Source: Nageia nagi
Taxonomy: Eukaryota; Pinophyta
NCBI GenBank assembly: GCA_050084985.1
Contig: JBITNC010000002.1
Coordinates: 10,168,001 to 10,232,000, forward strand
Direction of reading: 5' to 3'
Length of the DNA stretch: 64,000 bases
The notes beneath the pieces are model-generated. The model did not search any database. It was given only the letters and a program-made list of their open reading frames with translations, and had not been told where the DNA came from. The position numbers and the translations under genes were made by a program. Below, piece after piece: positions 1 to 11,649 of this stretch; position 1 is the stretch's first letter, and the number at the start of each line of letters is the position of its first letter.

Positions 1-3000
1 TCTCATACATAGGTGAAGATAGATTATCCTAGGCAATCCTCCATATGAAATGGGTAAGCATCATCACCTATGAAAAAATCATCATACTTCTATTTTTTAA
101 ATTGTAGGTAATATGACTACTAGTTACCCTCACTTGGTAACTACAGTTTTATCAACTACTACCCTCACTTGATAACCTATCAAGGATATGAGACACTAGC
201 CTACCCATATCTATGCTCATGTCCAAAATTCCCATGCCCATATCTTGGAGAGCCATGGGTATTATAATAATACCTTCAAGTGGTTTGTATAGTCTAATAT
301 ATTTTTACAATAAAATTATGAAGTAAAACCATCCCACACTAATGTCCCTAGGAATAACTAATTCTACACCAATTATTGGGTTTTCTAGGTTTCATGCTTG
401 AATCAAGCCGTAGAATGTTCTTATAATATAATTATATGCAAATAAAAAATATTTCATATTAATAATCATGTTTGTAAAATGAAATCATTAAATTCATCAA
501 ATGTACACAAGAAGTTTCAAACAAGCTTATTTGTGAAGCCACCAAAGCATATTCAATAGCACTTTACTATAAATATCCCATATGCACAATGCAAAATAAA
601 GAATATTACTTTAAAAGTACATCACATGTCAAAGAATAATAACAAGCCTTGAGATGCTTCTAAAAATGGCTACTTCTAACAAGGGAGTGCGACGAAGAGT
701 ATAACATACTTAGGAAATATATTTTAGTTGTCATCTAGCAGACTTAAGAAAATAAGGGATTGACTAAGTTTTCTTTCTATATCAATATCCTAATCATTTT
801 TCAACCCATAGTTCTTAACTCTTACTTTGATTAACTAATTTATTTGTATGCTCATCATATCCTTTGATCAACTTCATATACCAATTTGAGGTCTCCTTTC
901 CCTTTTATTTTCCTTCTAGGGTTTTAGATTATTGAATAGGTTTTCTTGTAAGATCTCCTAAAATCATGAGGTTTTATTTAAGCTTGAGCTAAGTACCAAA
1001 ACATTACTATGTTATTCAAAACACTCTAAATTTATGTTCGAACTAATGCCTTTTTGTCATTTCAACATTTCATGGATTTCTATTCTCTTGGACATAAAAC
1101 CATCATTTCATAGATCATTGAATGTTTATTACCTCTAAATCCTTATATTTGTTATCATTAGGTATGTTCTCTTTCAATGTCAAGCTATCCATGTACCATA
1201 ACATAGTTCCTTAAATTTACTATAGTCATATTGTAATTAGCTTAGGAATCGTTTGTAATATTTACTATGTCTTTCCAAATAAACTCATATGAGCCCATTA
1301 GAGTTCTTATATCATTGTTTATTTATCTTTTCAAGACATTATTTAGTCTCATAAATTATTTAAATCCATTTTAAAAGAAACACAAACATTGGATTCAGTC
1401 AAAATATATGAATCTTGGATTATCATAAATTTCTTACAAGTGTATCATGGACACGATGGCTATCTACTTTGATTCATACTTGGTACATCATTGCATTTGC
1501 TTCCATTGACTAAATGAATTTATTCCATGTCTTAATGTGTATCATAAAGATAGCAATATATATTAACTTGGGTAATCCTAATTGGTAACTTGATCATAAT
1601 GTACATCATAGTGTATGAGGTATTTAATTACATGTGTTTTTCCCATACAATCAACATGAGGAGTTTGCATCATAGGTTTGTAGAAATATATCATAGAATA
1701 TATTCAATTCATCCTTTTCCACTTGGTGTATCTTCTTGACATCTTTATATTTCATGTTCCTCCCAAGGATCAAAATTTTGTTGGATGAAAGTACTAGGAA
1801 GGGTTTTAGAGTTATTAAGGATCAGGACAACTCTTTTCATGACCAAAATGCATTCTACCCTAGATGAATCATAATTCATTCTTCCACATACAAGTAGTCA
1901 ATAAAAAATAATCGATATCAAATTCTTTGATCTTAGGAGATTTTATGTTCTTACTAGAACTACCTCCCTTCCTCAATCATAGGGTATAGTTTAACAACTT
2001 AAGCATGTCATCAAAATAGTATTATTAATCGATTGAACATTTCAACATGGTTTTCATTCAAAATAGTACGAATAATCATTTAAACATTTCATGGTTCACC
2101 CGTAATACTATCACGTAGAATTCAATTAATTCTAATAAGCTCCATTTATAAACACATAGACCATGTTCTTTTATTTTTAATCCCAAAAGCATTTATTTCT
2201 TTTAAAACAATCATGAATCAATCATTTAAACTCATTAGAGGTAATACAACAAAGTTTATTATAAATTCTCTATTTAAATAAACTCTTAATCCCATAAAAT
2301 TATTACAATTATACGTATTGTAATACTTCATTTAAATATTTCTAACCTAACTACAATAGATTAGGGAAATATTTAAGATATTTTTCATGCTCTAGGGGGT
2401 GCATACATTTCTTTATTTATTGTTATCTACTCTTAAAGCTTTAATGATAAAGCTATAGTACTATGGTGTGATGTGTTTGATAGGAGCTCATACTAGATCC
2501 TACCCTCTTGCCTTAAGACAGCTCGCTAGATTTGAAGATTGCATTGGTGCTATCTCAATCAACATAGGGGAAGTTTAGTATCAAGAAAATACATTGATAG
2601 GAAAATATATATGCATTAATGGAGATATCCCTTCCAAACTCATATGGATATAACTCATGCTCAATGTGGTATGGTTATCTGTTTCACATCTACTTTACCT
2701 TCCTAATCTCATCTGAGGGGTTCTATTTCATAATCAAGTGAGAAGTATTTTAGATTCCACTCTTTGGGAAAGAAAATGAGCATCATATGCCAGAATGGAC
2801 TAATGTATGGTTCATGTGTAAGGAGCAACAAGGTTGATTATCTTATCCATATAAATGAAAATAGGGCCTCGCAAATTTTGGGTCTATCATGTAATGAGAA
2901 AAAATCCAATGAATGTGCAATGTTAGCTAACGTTGTATGAGTAGCTAGGATTCTCAAAAGTGACCTCATGTCAGATTGTTAGTTGGGATTCAAGTTCATT

Positions 3001-3680
3001 ATCTCACTTCTAAAATATAATAGGAAGGACTACTTTAATACTATGATTCTCCTATTACAATGAAAGAGAAGAAACAGTGATAGTTACCATGGAAATTAGG
3101 CTTCAAAGCTTTCAATCATTTGGTTCATTATGTCCATTCAGAGGAATTCAAGTTGCATTTCTTAAGGTAACTTGCACAATTTCTTCAAGGATTCTGCCTT
3201 TCTATCATGTGGAGTGCAAAATAAAAATTGTTGTGTTAATAACTAAAGTAAGAGATGAGTAGAGTGTCCTAAAAAATGCTAATAGAAAGACAAAGCTCTC
3301 TTTTCAATAAAATCCCATGACCCAGAACCATTTTCCAATATTTTTCATGCAAATTAGCAAATCTCCCATTCGTTCTCAAACTAGTGGCCTTCAAGAAAGA
3401 TCAATCAAAATTTATGACCTACTAAATAAAATTTCATTTATTTAAAATGACATATCAAAAGATAGACACCCATGACTTATTACTTCAAGCTAAGTAATAT
3501 ATATTATTCATTCTTTTATCTAGATACTTCCAATTACATAAGGATGAAATGTACAATATAATCATATGCAAATGTATCAAATGAAATACTATGTCCCTCA
3601 CATGGTACAATAATAATAGAATACCTTTTTTAATTATTATCACAAACTCTTGAATAAGCACTCCATCCTTCAAATAAACT
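1..3680. other. AT-rich DNA, nothing recognised
   Basis: I find no gene, RNA or clear repeat boundary here. Open frames are short, without family motifs, and broken on both strands. It may be decayed retrotransposon, because runs such as long A/T tracts and TCAT-rich text resemble the flanking elements, but no LTR end, primer site or protein motif supports that directly. Confidence 0.5.
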
Positions 3681-4400
3681 TTACAATTTTCACATAAAAC
3701 TCAAAGTTTAGACTAAACATTTTAGCACTAGTGGCTAAAATATTAGAAGAGAAACTAGACTTGTGAATGGAAAAATAAGGAGAGAGAAACTCCTTCCTTC
3801 ACGGATCTCAAGGTTAAGATTTGGAGAGAGGGGATGAGTGTATGATGTGTATTTTTTTAAAGGTTCTCCTAGGTATTTATAGCAAAAGGTTGGGATAACA
3901 CTTCCAAAACTTTAACTATTTTCCCACCTTAGAGGGACATGGAGGCTTTTTATTTTATGGTAGGATTTGACTAATTTTGTTTGTAAGTCATAAGTCCTAC
4001 AAATTATTTTGCACATCTCAAGCTAGATACCAAAATGTATGGAGTCATTTTTCATACCTAATGCAAAACACCAAATTGTATGGAGATAGTCCTTCCATTA
4101 TTTTGTACACCTATTGCAAAATATAAAAATAGTCCTTCATTTATTTTGCATACATAATGAAAAATACCAAAATAGTCCCTCATCCTTGATAAATTTATTT
4201 TCACCTAACCATAGGATTTATTGCATGTAAAAATAAAATTCTTTAGTGAAAACTTAAATTTAAATTTCTATAATATTCCTTTGTAATATTCAAAAATAGT
4301 TAACTGATTTTCCAAAGCAATTTAGGAATGCATAATAAATATTTTAGCACATAATTTTACCTATGGAGACCATCCATCCTGGAAGGTAAATTTTATTAGT
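3680..4400 (-). repeat. possible LTR-like remnant with short tandem repeat
   Basis: Four imperfect units of about 41-51 bp starting near 4,006, 4,047, 4,098 and 4,139 share the pattern TTTTGCAYAC..ATGCAAAA..CCAAAAT..AGTCC. On the minus strand a TATA-like CTATAAATACC lies near 3,880 and is followed by a CT-rich leader, the order expected for a promoter inside an LTR or a gene. No paired LTR, TG/CA ends or target duplication was found, so the identity is a guess. Confidence 0.3.
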
Positions 4401-4717
4401 GCATACACGAACATCATACACATCATAGAGGTCAAGTATCATACATAATAATTATGAGATGCAACTACATAATTTACGAAGGTCCCTATGGGCTATTAGT
4501 GAATCAATGCCAATCATTTCCTCACTCTTACCAATCTATTACTGCAACCAACTAATATTTGGTTTCCTAGGATCTCCAACTTGATTCCCATATTGATTCA
4601 ACATGTAACCTATGTCAGAACAATCTCAAATCGATACAAATATTGCATATAACCATTCATTATTAGTCAACTCATAACACAAATAGTTTCAATCACATTC
4701 AAATATTTAAAGGTATT

Positions 4718-5669
4718 TGTAAACATCTAAAAATTGAATTATGTGTTATTTATAGTGTTATGTTGTATCTTATGGTCACCCATCATCCTTTTTGGTTGTT
4801 TTTCATTTATCCAGCCTATTTTTAGTAACTTAAGCTTTGTTACCACTTTGTCACCCATGAAACTAGCCTGCCAACTAGTTAGAGGGATCATTTAGCCGAT
4901 CCATCGATTAGTGAAGTTAGTTAGTACATCCATCAGTTAGTGAAGTTAGTCATCCAATCGATCAGTTAACCCTATGTAAAAGTAAAGTTTAAAAATATTA
5001 AAATAGTCTCGCTTCCTATATGCATCCAAAATAAAAAGTCGCACATTGAATGCACATGGCATACCAATCAACCGCTCAATTTGCCACCTTTGACTTGGGA
5101 GGGGTCTACCACATGCACTCAACATCCATATCCAACCAAGTCTCCCTACCTTGGTAAGTATGAACTCTTTCCAACTCTGAACTCTCTAGCCAACATGAAG
5201 CACTCCTCTAGCCATGCAAATTGAAACCAAAGCAAGCCACCAGACAAACATGGATATGTCTTGATCCTCTTGTAAGTTTGGAGCAATCAGGAAGGAGCAC
5301 ATCAAGGAGCCATTGGAGCATTGTATCCTTTTATAAATAGTATTTTTATGCATTTGTGTGTGCATGTAGTGTATTTATAAGCTAGATTCATGCTAGTTCA
5401 ATTTTCTTTTACTACTTGATCATTATTTTAGAATAGCATAGCCATATCACATTGCATTCTAGGCATATCCTTATTTTCTATCACCCATTTTATTATGGGA
5501 TGAGGGATCTATAATCAATCAAGGAGGTTTAACACCTCTCTTGAGCACATTCTAGGGTCTTAAGGGACTAGAATGTTGAGATCCCTACCAATTCTTATTT
5601 TCTTATAGGTTTAAACATACATCCATTCATCCAGCACATCAAATATCAAGCAACATTTTAAACATTACA
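4718..5669 (+). repeat. gypsy LTR 1 (type I), 5' LTR of copy A
   Basis: The start TGTAAACATCTAAAAA and end ..CATTACA match the LTR at 22,056-22,996 along almost the whole length. A TATA box (TATAAATAG, 5,332-5,340) lies about two thirds along. LTR 1 carries a 29-bp tandem duplication at 4,899-4,951 that LTR 2 lacks, and LTR 2 carries a small extra segment of its own. By eye there are about a dozen differences in a 140-bp stretch, so the two are old. Confidence 0.8.
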
Positions 5670-5672
5670 TAG

Positions 5673-5679
5673 TGGTATC
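5673..5679 (+). other. primer-binding site-like motif of copy A
   Basis: TGGTATC begins three bases after the LTR end. It equals the first seven bases of the usual plant initiator-Met tRNA primer site (TGGTATCAGAGC); the following bases diverge. Confidence 0.5.
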
Positions 5680-5839
5680 CAAGAGACCTCATTATGCGGT
5701 TTTGTATGATCACAAAATGGCGATCCCGATGGGATGAATCTCAAGAATGTTCCTCACTCTTCCTACATTAAATCATGCAAATATGGTGATCCAAAAATAC
5801 ACAAAACACTCTTCAACTCATTAAATATCGATTCATAAA

Positions 5840-6240
5840 GCCTAGCCAACCTTCAGTAGATCGATTACCTCTTGATCAAATGAATTTGGTAGAGCCTAGT
5901 TGGCCCTTAGTAGATTAATTATCTTTGAATCAAAATAATCTCATCCAACCCTTAGTAAATCGATTATCCTTTAGTCGACCATTAACATATGATTACATCC
6001 TGATCGAATGAATTTGATAGAGCCTAGTTGACCCTCAATAGATCAGTTACCTCTAGATTGAAATAATCTAAATCAACCCTTAGTAGATCAGTTACCTTTG
6101 GATTGAAATAATCTCAATCAATCCTTAATAAATTGGTTACCTTCTGATCAAACAAATCTGATCAACCTTTAGTAGACTAGTTATCTTTTAGCCAACCATC
6201 ACCTGATCGATTACATCTAGTCAACTCTCTTTCGATTGCT
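5840..6240 (+). repeat. 45-bp tandem repeat in copy A leader
   Basis: Units with the core CCCTTAGTAGATCGATTACC occur at about 5,851, 5,906, 5,951, 6,034, 6,079, 6,124 and 6,168, mostly 44-45 bp apart, each followed by a GATTGAAATAATCT-like stretch. The block lies between the primer-binding site and gag. Confidence 0.75.
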
Positions 6241-7480
6241 TCCCATTTCATAACTGATTTGCATCAGATTGGATAGCATATTTCAAATTTTTAATCTTGT
6301 TTTTGTTATTTTTAGCAAGTGTCATAGTTTTTCATATCCATAACTAGGTGACAGCTATCCTTTATCAACATTTGAATTTCTAGGTTGTACATCTAAATCT
6401 TATTTTTGCATTTTTAAGATCCATTTTAAAATTTTATCTGGTTACCCCTATAACTAGTTGGCTAGTTATTTGATCAATCTAGTGATTGGTACTACTAGCT
6501 GGTCTGTACCATACCAGCTAGGATTAGAGTTTATAAAATAGGTATTTGACTTCATGAGAGCTTGGAGTAGGAGTTTCTCAAGCTAGTATCTCTCTTTTTT
6601 CATGCCTTAGACTAGGTTTTGCATGTTGAGTGCATCCTAGGATTGTTATTTTGCTTATTTTTGCTTTGTAAAAAGAGAAAAATCTATAAAATCTATAAAA
6701 AAAAAAATTATTTTCTTGCATTAATGAAAGTATTATCATCCTTGGGTGGGAGTGCTTTTATTTTTGAAATCATCCCTTTTATTTGGAAAAGAAAATATTG
6801 AAGGGATTAATTACATTACATCATCATATAGGATTACATCATCATATTTGCTTTATTGCACTTGCATTAAAGTCCATCACACACCTAGGAAGTGCCTAGG
6901 GTAGGTGGACTTCATCACCATGGCCTAACCCATACTTGGATTTCATTACCAAGGTGGGAGCTCCCCTCTATTTAGTGACCATTCAAAAGAGGTACTTGAG
7001 ACACCCTTGCAAAATGATTCACCACTTAGAGATCAAGCCTTTACCCAAAAATGCTTGACTAGAATAATATCTAGGAAAACTAACAAGAGTCAAAATTTTG
7101 TAATTGCATTAAAATTTACTTCATTAAAAATATAAGATCCAATTGAAAAAGAAGCAACTAAATGAGATAACCATAATTGCTATCTATCACCATTATTTCT
7201 TATCATTTATACATCTTTTAAGTGATCATGTAATATGTTTGTGCATTAGTCTTGCATTCCATCTTTAAAATCAAAAATCAAAATCAAAAATACAAAAAAT
7301 AAAAAAATCAAAATCAAATCAAATCATTTTAGGCTTGGTATTTGTTTGCTTATCATTTTTTGGAACCTTTGGAACATCTTCGATTTAAAAATCATGTCAT
7401 TTGTTCCTTTTGTACCTTGCATGATCTTAATGAACACCTCTAATTCAAATCAATCTAAATAAGGATAAGATCAAATACTA
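6241..7480 (+). other. copy A untranslated leader, no gene
   Basis: AT-rich leader between the tandem repeat and gag. Short ORFs here have no recognisable motif. It contains a simple AAAATCAAAATC run near 7,265-7,320. Confidence 0.5.
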
Positions 7481-8730
7481 AGTCTAAATAATGAGTCACC
7501 TTGTCAAACTCATCATTCCAATCCTTTCAATCATCCTTTATCTCATGAGTCTTTTTCTTCTCATGTTTCTAGTCCTTCTTATCATTCTTCCTCTAGTCAA
7601 GCCACTACACCTTTTGATTCTCAATTGGCTAGTGTAATGAAGTCGAGTCATGTATTTTAATGTCTTCCTTTATCTATCAAGGATTAATTCCTTGATGACC
7701 CTATTATTCAAGAAGCTTTGTCTAAGCTCTTTGAATAATTCATGGTCTAGAGTAAGGATACTCAAACCATCCTTTCTTCATCTTCATCTCCTCGATAAAT
7801 CCTTCATTGTCATGAGTCTTTATGTCATAGCTATCTTCCTTCTTGTAGCACTTCATTGTCTGTTACATCAATTCAAGGTAATTCAAGTTATCAAATTCAA
7901 CCAACTAGGTCCCCTAGTCCGTAAACATCTCATATCATGCAATTTGAGTTTTTAATCACCTCTCATGAATTAGGTCTTGATTATTGTCTCCCTTCCTTAA
8001 GGGATACACAATCAAGTCTGATTCAAGTTTGAGGAAACTCTCAATAAGTGGCCTCCCAACCTTGTCAAAGTAGGATTCCTTATCCTTCTTTCATCATGCA
8101 TCAACCATCAAGTCAAAATCAAAGATAAACTAATTAAATGGCTCAACAATAAAGGCATTTTCTTCCCAATGCAACATTGAATCAATCATTGGGACATAAC
8201 ATACAACAAACTTAGTAAAATCAAGAGCAACAATCGACTTTATATGATGATATCATAAAGAGATTGGAAGAAATAAAACAAAAACTCAATGATCAAGGCA
8301 ATTCAAAGACATCATATTGATAAATTTGTTATGAACCAATTCATCCATCAATCTCTATCAAAGTCTATCGTTACAATATCAAAATGCCAAAGATAGATAA
8401 ATTTATAGGGAAAGAGGATCTTTCAGAACATCTCATGCAGTTCAAATATTCTTGTTACAACTTTACCCATGATGATGTTCTCATGTTAAGAGTTTTCCCT
8501 TTGATGTTGGAAGATCAAAAATTTGAATTGGTGTAAGGTAAATATTTTGACATTACCTTCGATCAAGCAAAGTCAAGAACCATCATAAAGACCTTGGTAT
8601 AAGGTAAATATGTTTTGTGACTATCATAGGTAATGTGGACATGAAACCAATCAATGCATGCGATTGAAAAACAAGATTCAAAATCTTATCAATAATAGGC
8701 TAATATCAACATAAATGCCAATCACATCAT
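7480..8730 (+). pseudogene. decayed gag of gypsy copy A
   Basis: Gag would form the retrotransposon particle. The N-terminal part is Ser/Gln/Pro-rich and broken by stops. From about 8,230 the frame reads as gag (EPIHPSISIK, then FSCYNF-like text) and matches copy B at about 23,830-24,050. The Cys/His zinc-finger remnant C-x2-H-..-C-G-H-E-T-x2-C is at 8,616-8,657 and holds an in-frame TAA at 8,631. The middle of gag is shortened. Nothing of pol follows, so this copy has an internal deletion. Confidence 0.65.
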
Positions 8731-10060
8731 CCAATCAATAGTCAGATACAATCAACAAATCACTTTTCTAAATCATCATCAAAACATCAAGCATTGTAAG
8801 CAAGTTTACCATCACCTTTTTTGGATGAGCCATTAGACATATGTTTATCCTTGACAATCATTGTCATTTGTCTTTGGTCAAGTTAAGCATGCTTATCATT
8901 GATCATTATCATTTTCATTTGTGCAAGCATTGTATGCATGCATATGCTTGGTAGGTCTGTGAACCTACAATCATTCCCTTCATCTACTGGGGCAAAGTAG
9001 AAGTCTTCTATCATTTTATCATTTTCATTTGTACAAACATCATATGCTTATGTGCTACAAATACACTTGGTATGTTCGTAAGACTACGATCACATCATCC
9101 CTTACCATGGTCCTCTTATGTGTCATGAATCTTTAACATGTCATCATCTTGTCATATTTTTCTTCTTCTCATCCTCTTGTATTATCTTTTCTTTCTCTGT
9201 ATTATGCATCAAAACTTGTTTTGTTTTCTTTTATTTCCTTCCATCCTATGTCAATCCTTGTATCATCAAGTCATTGTTATCCTTTATCATCATCCTGCAC
9301 TTATCATTTTGTTGCTCCACTCTTATTCCTTCTTTGAGTCAGGGTTGTTTTCATTATCTTCGATCTGTAACAAAGCAAGAACAATCCTAAACATGTGTGG
9401 AAGTCAACCTCACTCTTCTACTCTTGGGTCATATAGCTCTACCAATCTACCCTTAGATTAATTTTGCTCTCATACTAAGTCAATTCAAGTCTAAGCAAAT
9501 TTTGTTTATAGTCTAAATTGAATCCTTCCTCAATCTAAACCAATCTAAACTTGATAAAAAAGCAAATCAAAATAAAATAGATCTATTAAGTTGATTCATT
9601 TGCTTTTTATTTGTATGTATTATGTTTTGTTCTTTTTATTTATCATGTTTGTGATATCGATTTATTTTATCTCCTATTTAATGTTTATTTTGTCAAAAGC
9701 TTGAAGCATCCCCAATGATGACCTCACATTATCTCAAAGAGAGAATGCATAGCCTATGATCAGGAATGCTTCAAACTATACCTTTATGAGTCAAGTCACC
9801 CATATAAGAGTTACACATCTTTGCACAACACAAGCCATGTGGGACTTTTTCATTTTAAAACCTGTCAAAGTTGTTCAAATGATTTGGTCAATTTTGGTCA
9901 TTTGAATGATTTATCAATTATTTGAATGATTTACTTGGTCTATGTCACACCTTTTAAACCTTTGATCATGATATTTATCTCCAATTTTGTTCAAGCAAAT
10001 GATTATCCATCTTGTTTTATCATTTGTCATACCTGACTTGCTTAGGCATTTTTTCTCTTA
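8731..10060 (+). other. start of copy A 3' non-coding region
   Basis: TCAT-rich sequence with two diverged units of the GGTAGGTCTG..CCTAC..GGGGCAAAG repeat near 8,940-9,110. The short motif GAGCAAGAACAATCCTAAACATG at about 9,370 recurs downstream of integrase in copy B near 30,845, which identifies this as the 3' region. Overlapping frames up to 107 codons are low-complexity and I do not call them genes. Confidence 0.55.
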
Positions 10061-10420
10061 TGTGACATGTGTCCTTGTCACACTATCAACCTATCATGTC
10101 CTCTTTAGCCTTTTTCTTCATGTGATGTGTGCCCTCATCACACTATCATCCTATCATGTTCATCTCTATATTGTCCTCTTGTGTGATGTGTGTCCTCATT
10201 ACACCATCCTACCATTGATTCACCCCTTTGCGTTGTCCCTTTATGTGACATATGTCCTCATCACATATGCATTGTTCCTTTGTGTGACTTGTGTTCTTAT
10301 CATATCTATTTTTTCCCCTGTGTGACTTGTGTTCTCGTCACACCTTTAGCCTATCCTATCCTTCCTTCATGTGACATGCATCCTCATCACATTGTCATCT
10401 ATCATGCCTTCCTATTTTGT
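10061..10420 (+). repeat. 60-bp tandem repeat, TGTGACATGTGTCCTCATCACA
   Basis: Units beginning TGTGACATGTGTCCTCATCA start at 10,061, 10,121, 10,182, 10,244, 10,283, 10,321 and 10,370. The first four are 60-62 bp apart and the later ones are shortened to 38-49 bp. It lies inside the 3' region of copy A. Confidence 0.8.
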
Positions 10421-10439
10421 ATCATTTATCATTTTTGTA

Positions 10440-11345
10440 CAAGCATCATATGCTTGCATGTTACAGATACATTCAATCATTTACCCTTTAGCTATTGGGG
10501 AAAAGTAGAAATCATTATCTTTCATTTTTTTATATTTTTTTTATCTTTGTATGAGCATTGGCTATACGCTTGGTAAGTCTGCATACCTAAGGTCATGTTC
10601 CCTTCATCTATAAGGGTAAAGCAAAAGTCATTATCTTTTATTATATATCATTTGTCTCTTTGTATGAGTGTTGGCTATACGCTCAGTAGGTCTATGTACC
10701 TATAGTCATCTTTTCCTTCGTCTATTGGGGCAAAGGAGAACTCATTTTTATTTATATTTATCATTTTTGTCATTTTTTTATCTTTTTTCATATTTGTCTT
10801 CTTTTCGTGTTTTTCATTTGTCCTTTTTTGTGAGTGTTGTTCATACTCTTTGTAGGTACGCATACGTATGATCATTGTTCCCTTCATATGTTGGGCCAAA
10901 GTAGAAGTCATTATTTTTTATCATTTATCATTTATCATCTTTGTACAAGCATCAGCTATACACTCAGTAGGTCTATGTACCTATGGTCATCTTTCCCTTC
11001 ATCTTCTGAGGTAAAGCACAAGTCATTTTTATTTATCATTTATCATTTTTGTCAATTTTTTTATCTTTCTTCATGTTTATCTTCTAGTCATGTTTTTCAT
11101 TTGCCTTTTTATGTGAGCATTGGTCATACACTCCATAGGTATACGTACCTATGATCATTGTTCCCTTCATTTGCTAGGGCAAAGCAAAAGTCTTTGTCTT
11201 TTATCATTTATCATTTTTCATCTTTGTAAGAGTGATAGCTATATGCTCGGTAGGTTTGCATGCCTAAGGTCATGTTCCCTTCATCTCTTGGGGCAAAGCA
11301 GAGGTCATTATCTTTTATCATTTTTTATTTTTATCTTTTAATATT
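10440..11345 (+). repeat. alternating 111-116/167-bp tandem repeat (about 280-bp dimer)
   Basis: The core TATACRCTCRGTAGGTCT..ACCTATGGTCAT..CCCTTCATCT..GGGGCAAAG recurs with unit starts near 10,551, 10,662, 10,829, 10,945, 11,112 and 11,227. Spacings are 111, 167, 116, 167 and 115 bp, so the true unit is a dimer of about 278-283 bp; the long form carries an extra ATCTT..TTCATGTTT..TTTTTCATTTG stretch. Diverged single units occur near 8,944 and 10,440. Related text also occurs in copy C near 36,900-37,080. Confidence 0.8.
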
Positions 11346-11649
11346 CAACATTTTTATCATTCATCTTTCTTATCATTTATCATGTCTCATTTTTATCATT
11401 AATCATTTATCATTTTATCATTTATCATTGTTGTCATTCATTATTTTTATCATTTGTTATATTAATCTTTTATCACCTTGTCTTCATCATGTCTTTAAAT
11501 ACATCATGTTGTGTGTTGTTTCATTTTATTTTAAAATAATAAAATAAAAACAAAACCATGTATTTAACAAAAGCATCTTTTTATTTATCATCTTTCTGTT
11601 ACATCGTGTGATGGTGAATTTTTACATTCATCCATGTTTGTTGTTTTGA
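11346..11649 (+). other. TCATTTATCATTT low-complexity DNA
   Basis: Simple-sequence-like continuation of the 3' region; nothing else is seen. Confidence 0.5.

Noticed and set aside
10061-11345. CRISPR-like regular repeats
   Set aside because: Units are diverged, spacers are also repeated, and the setting is a plant retrotransposon 3' region.
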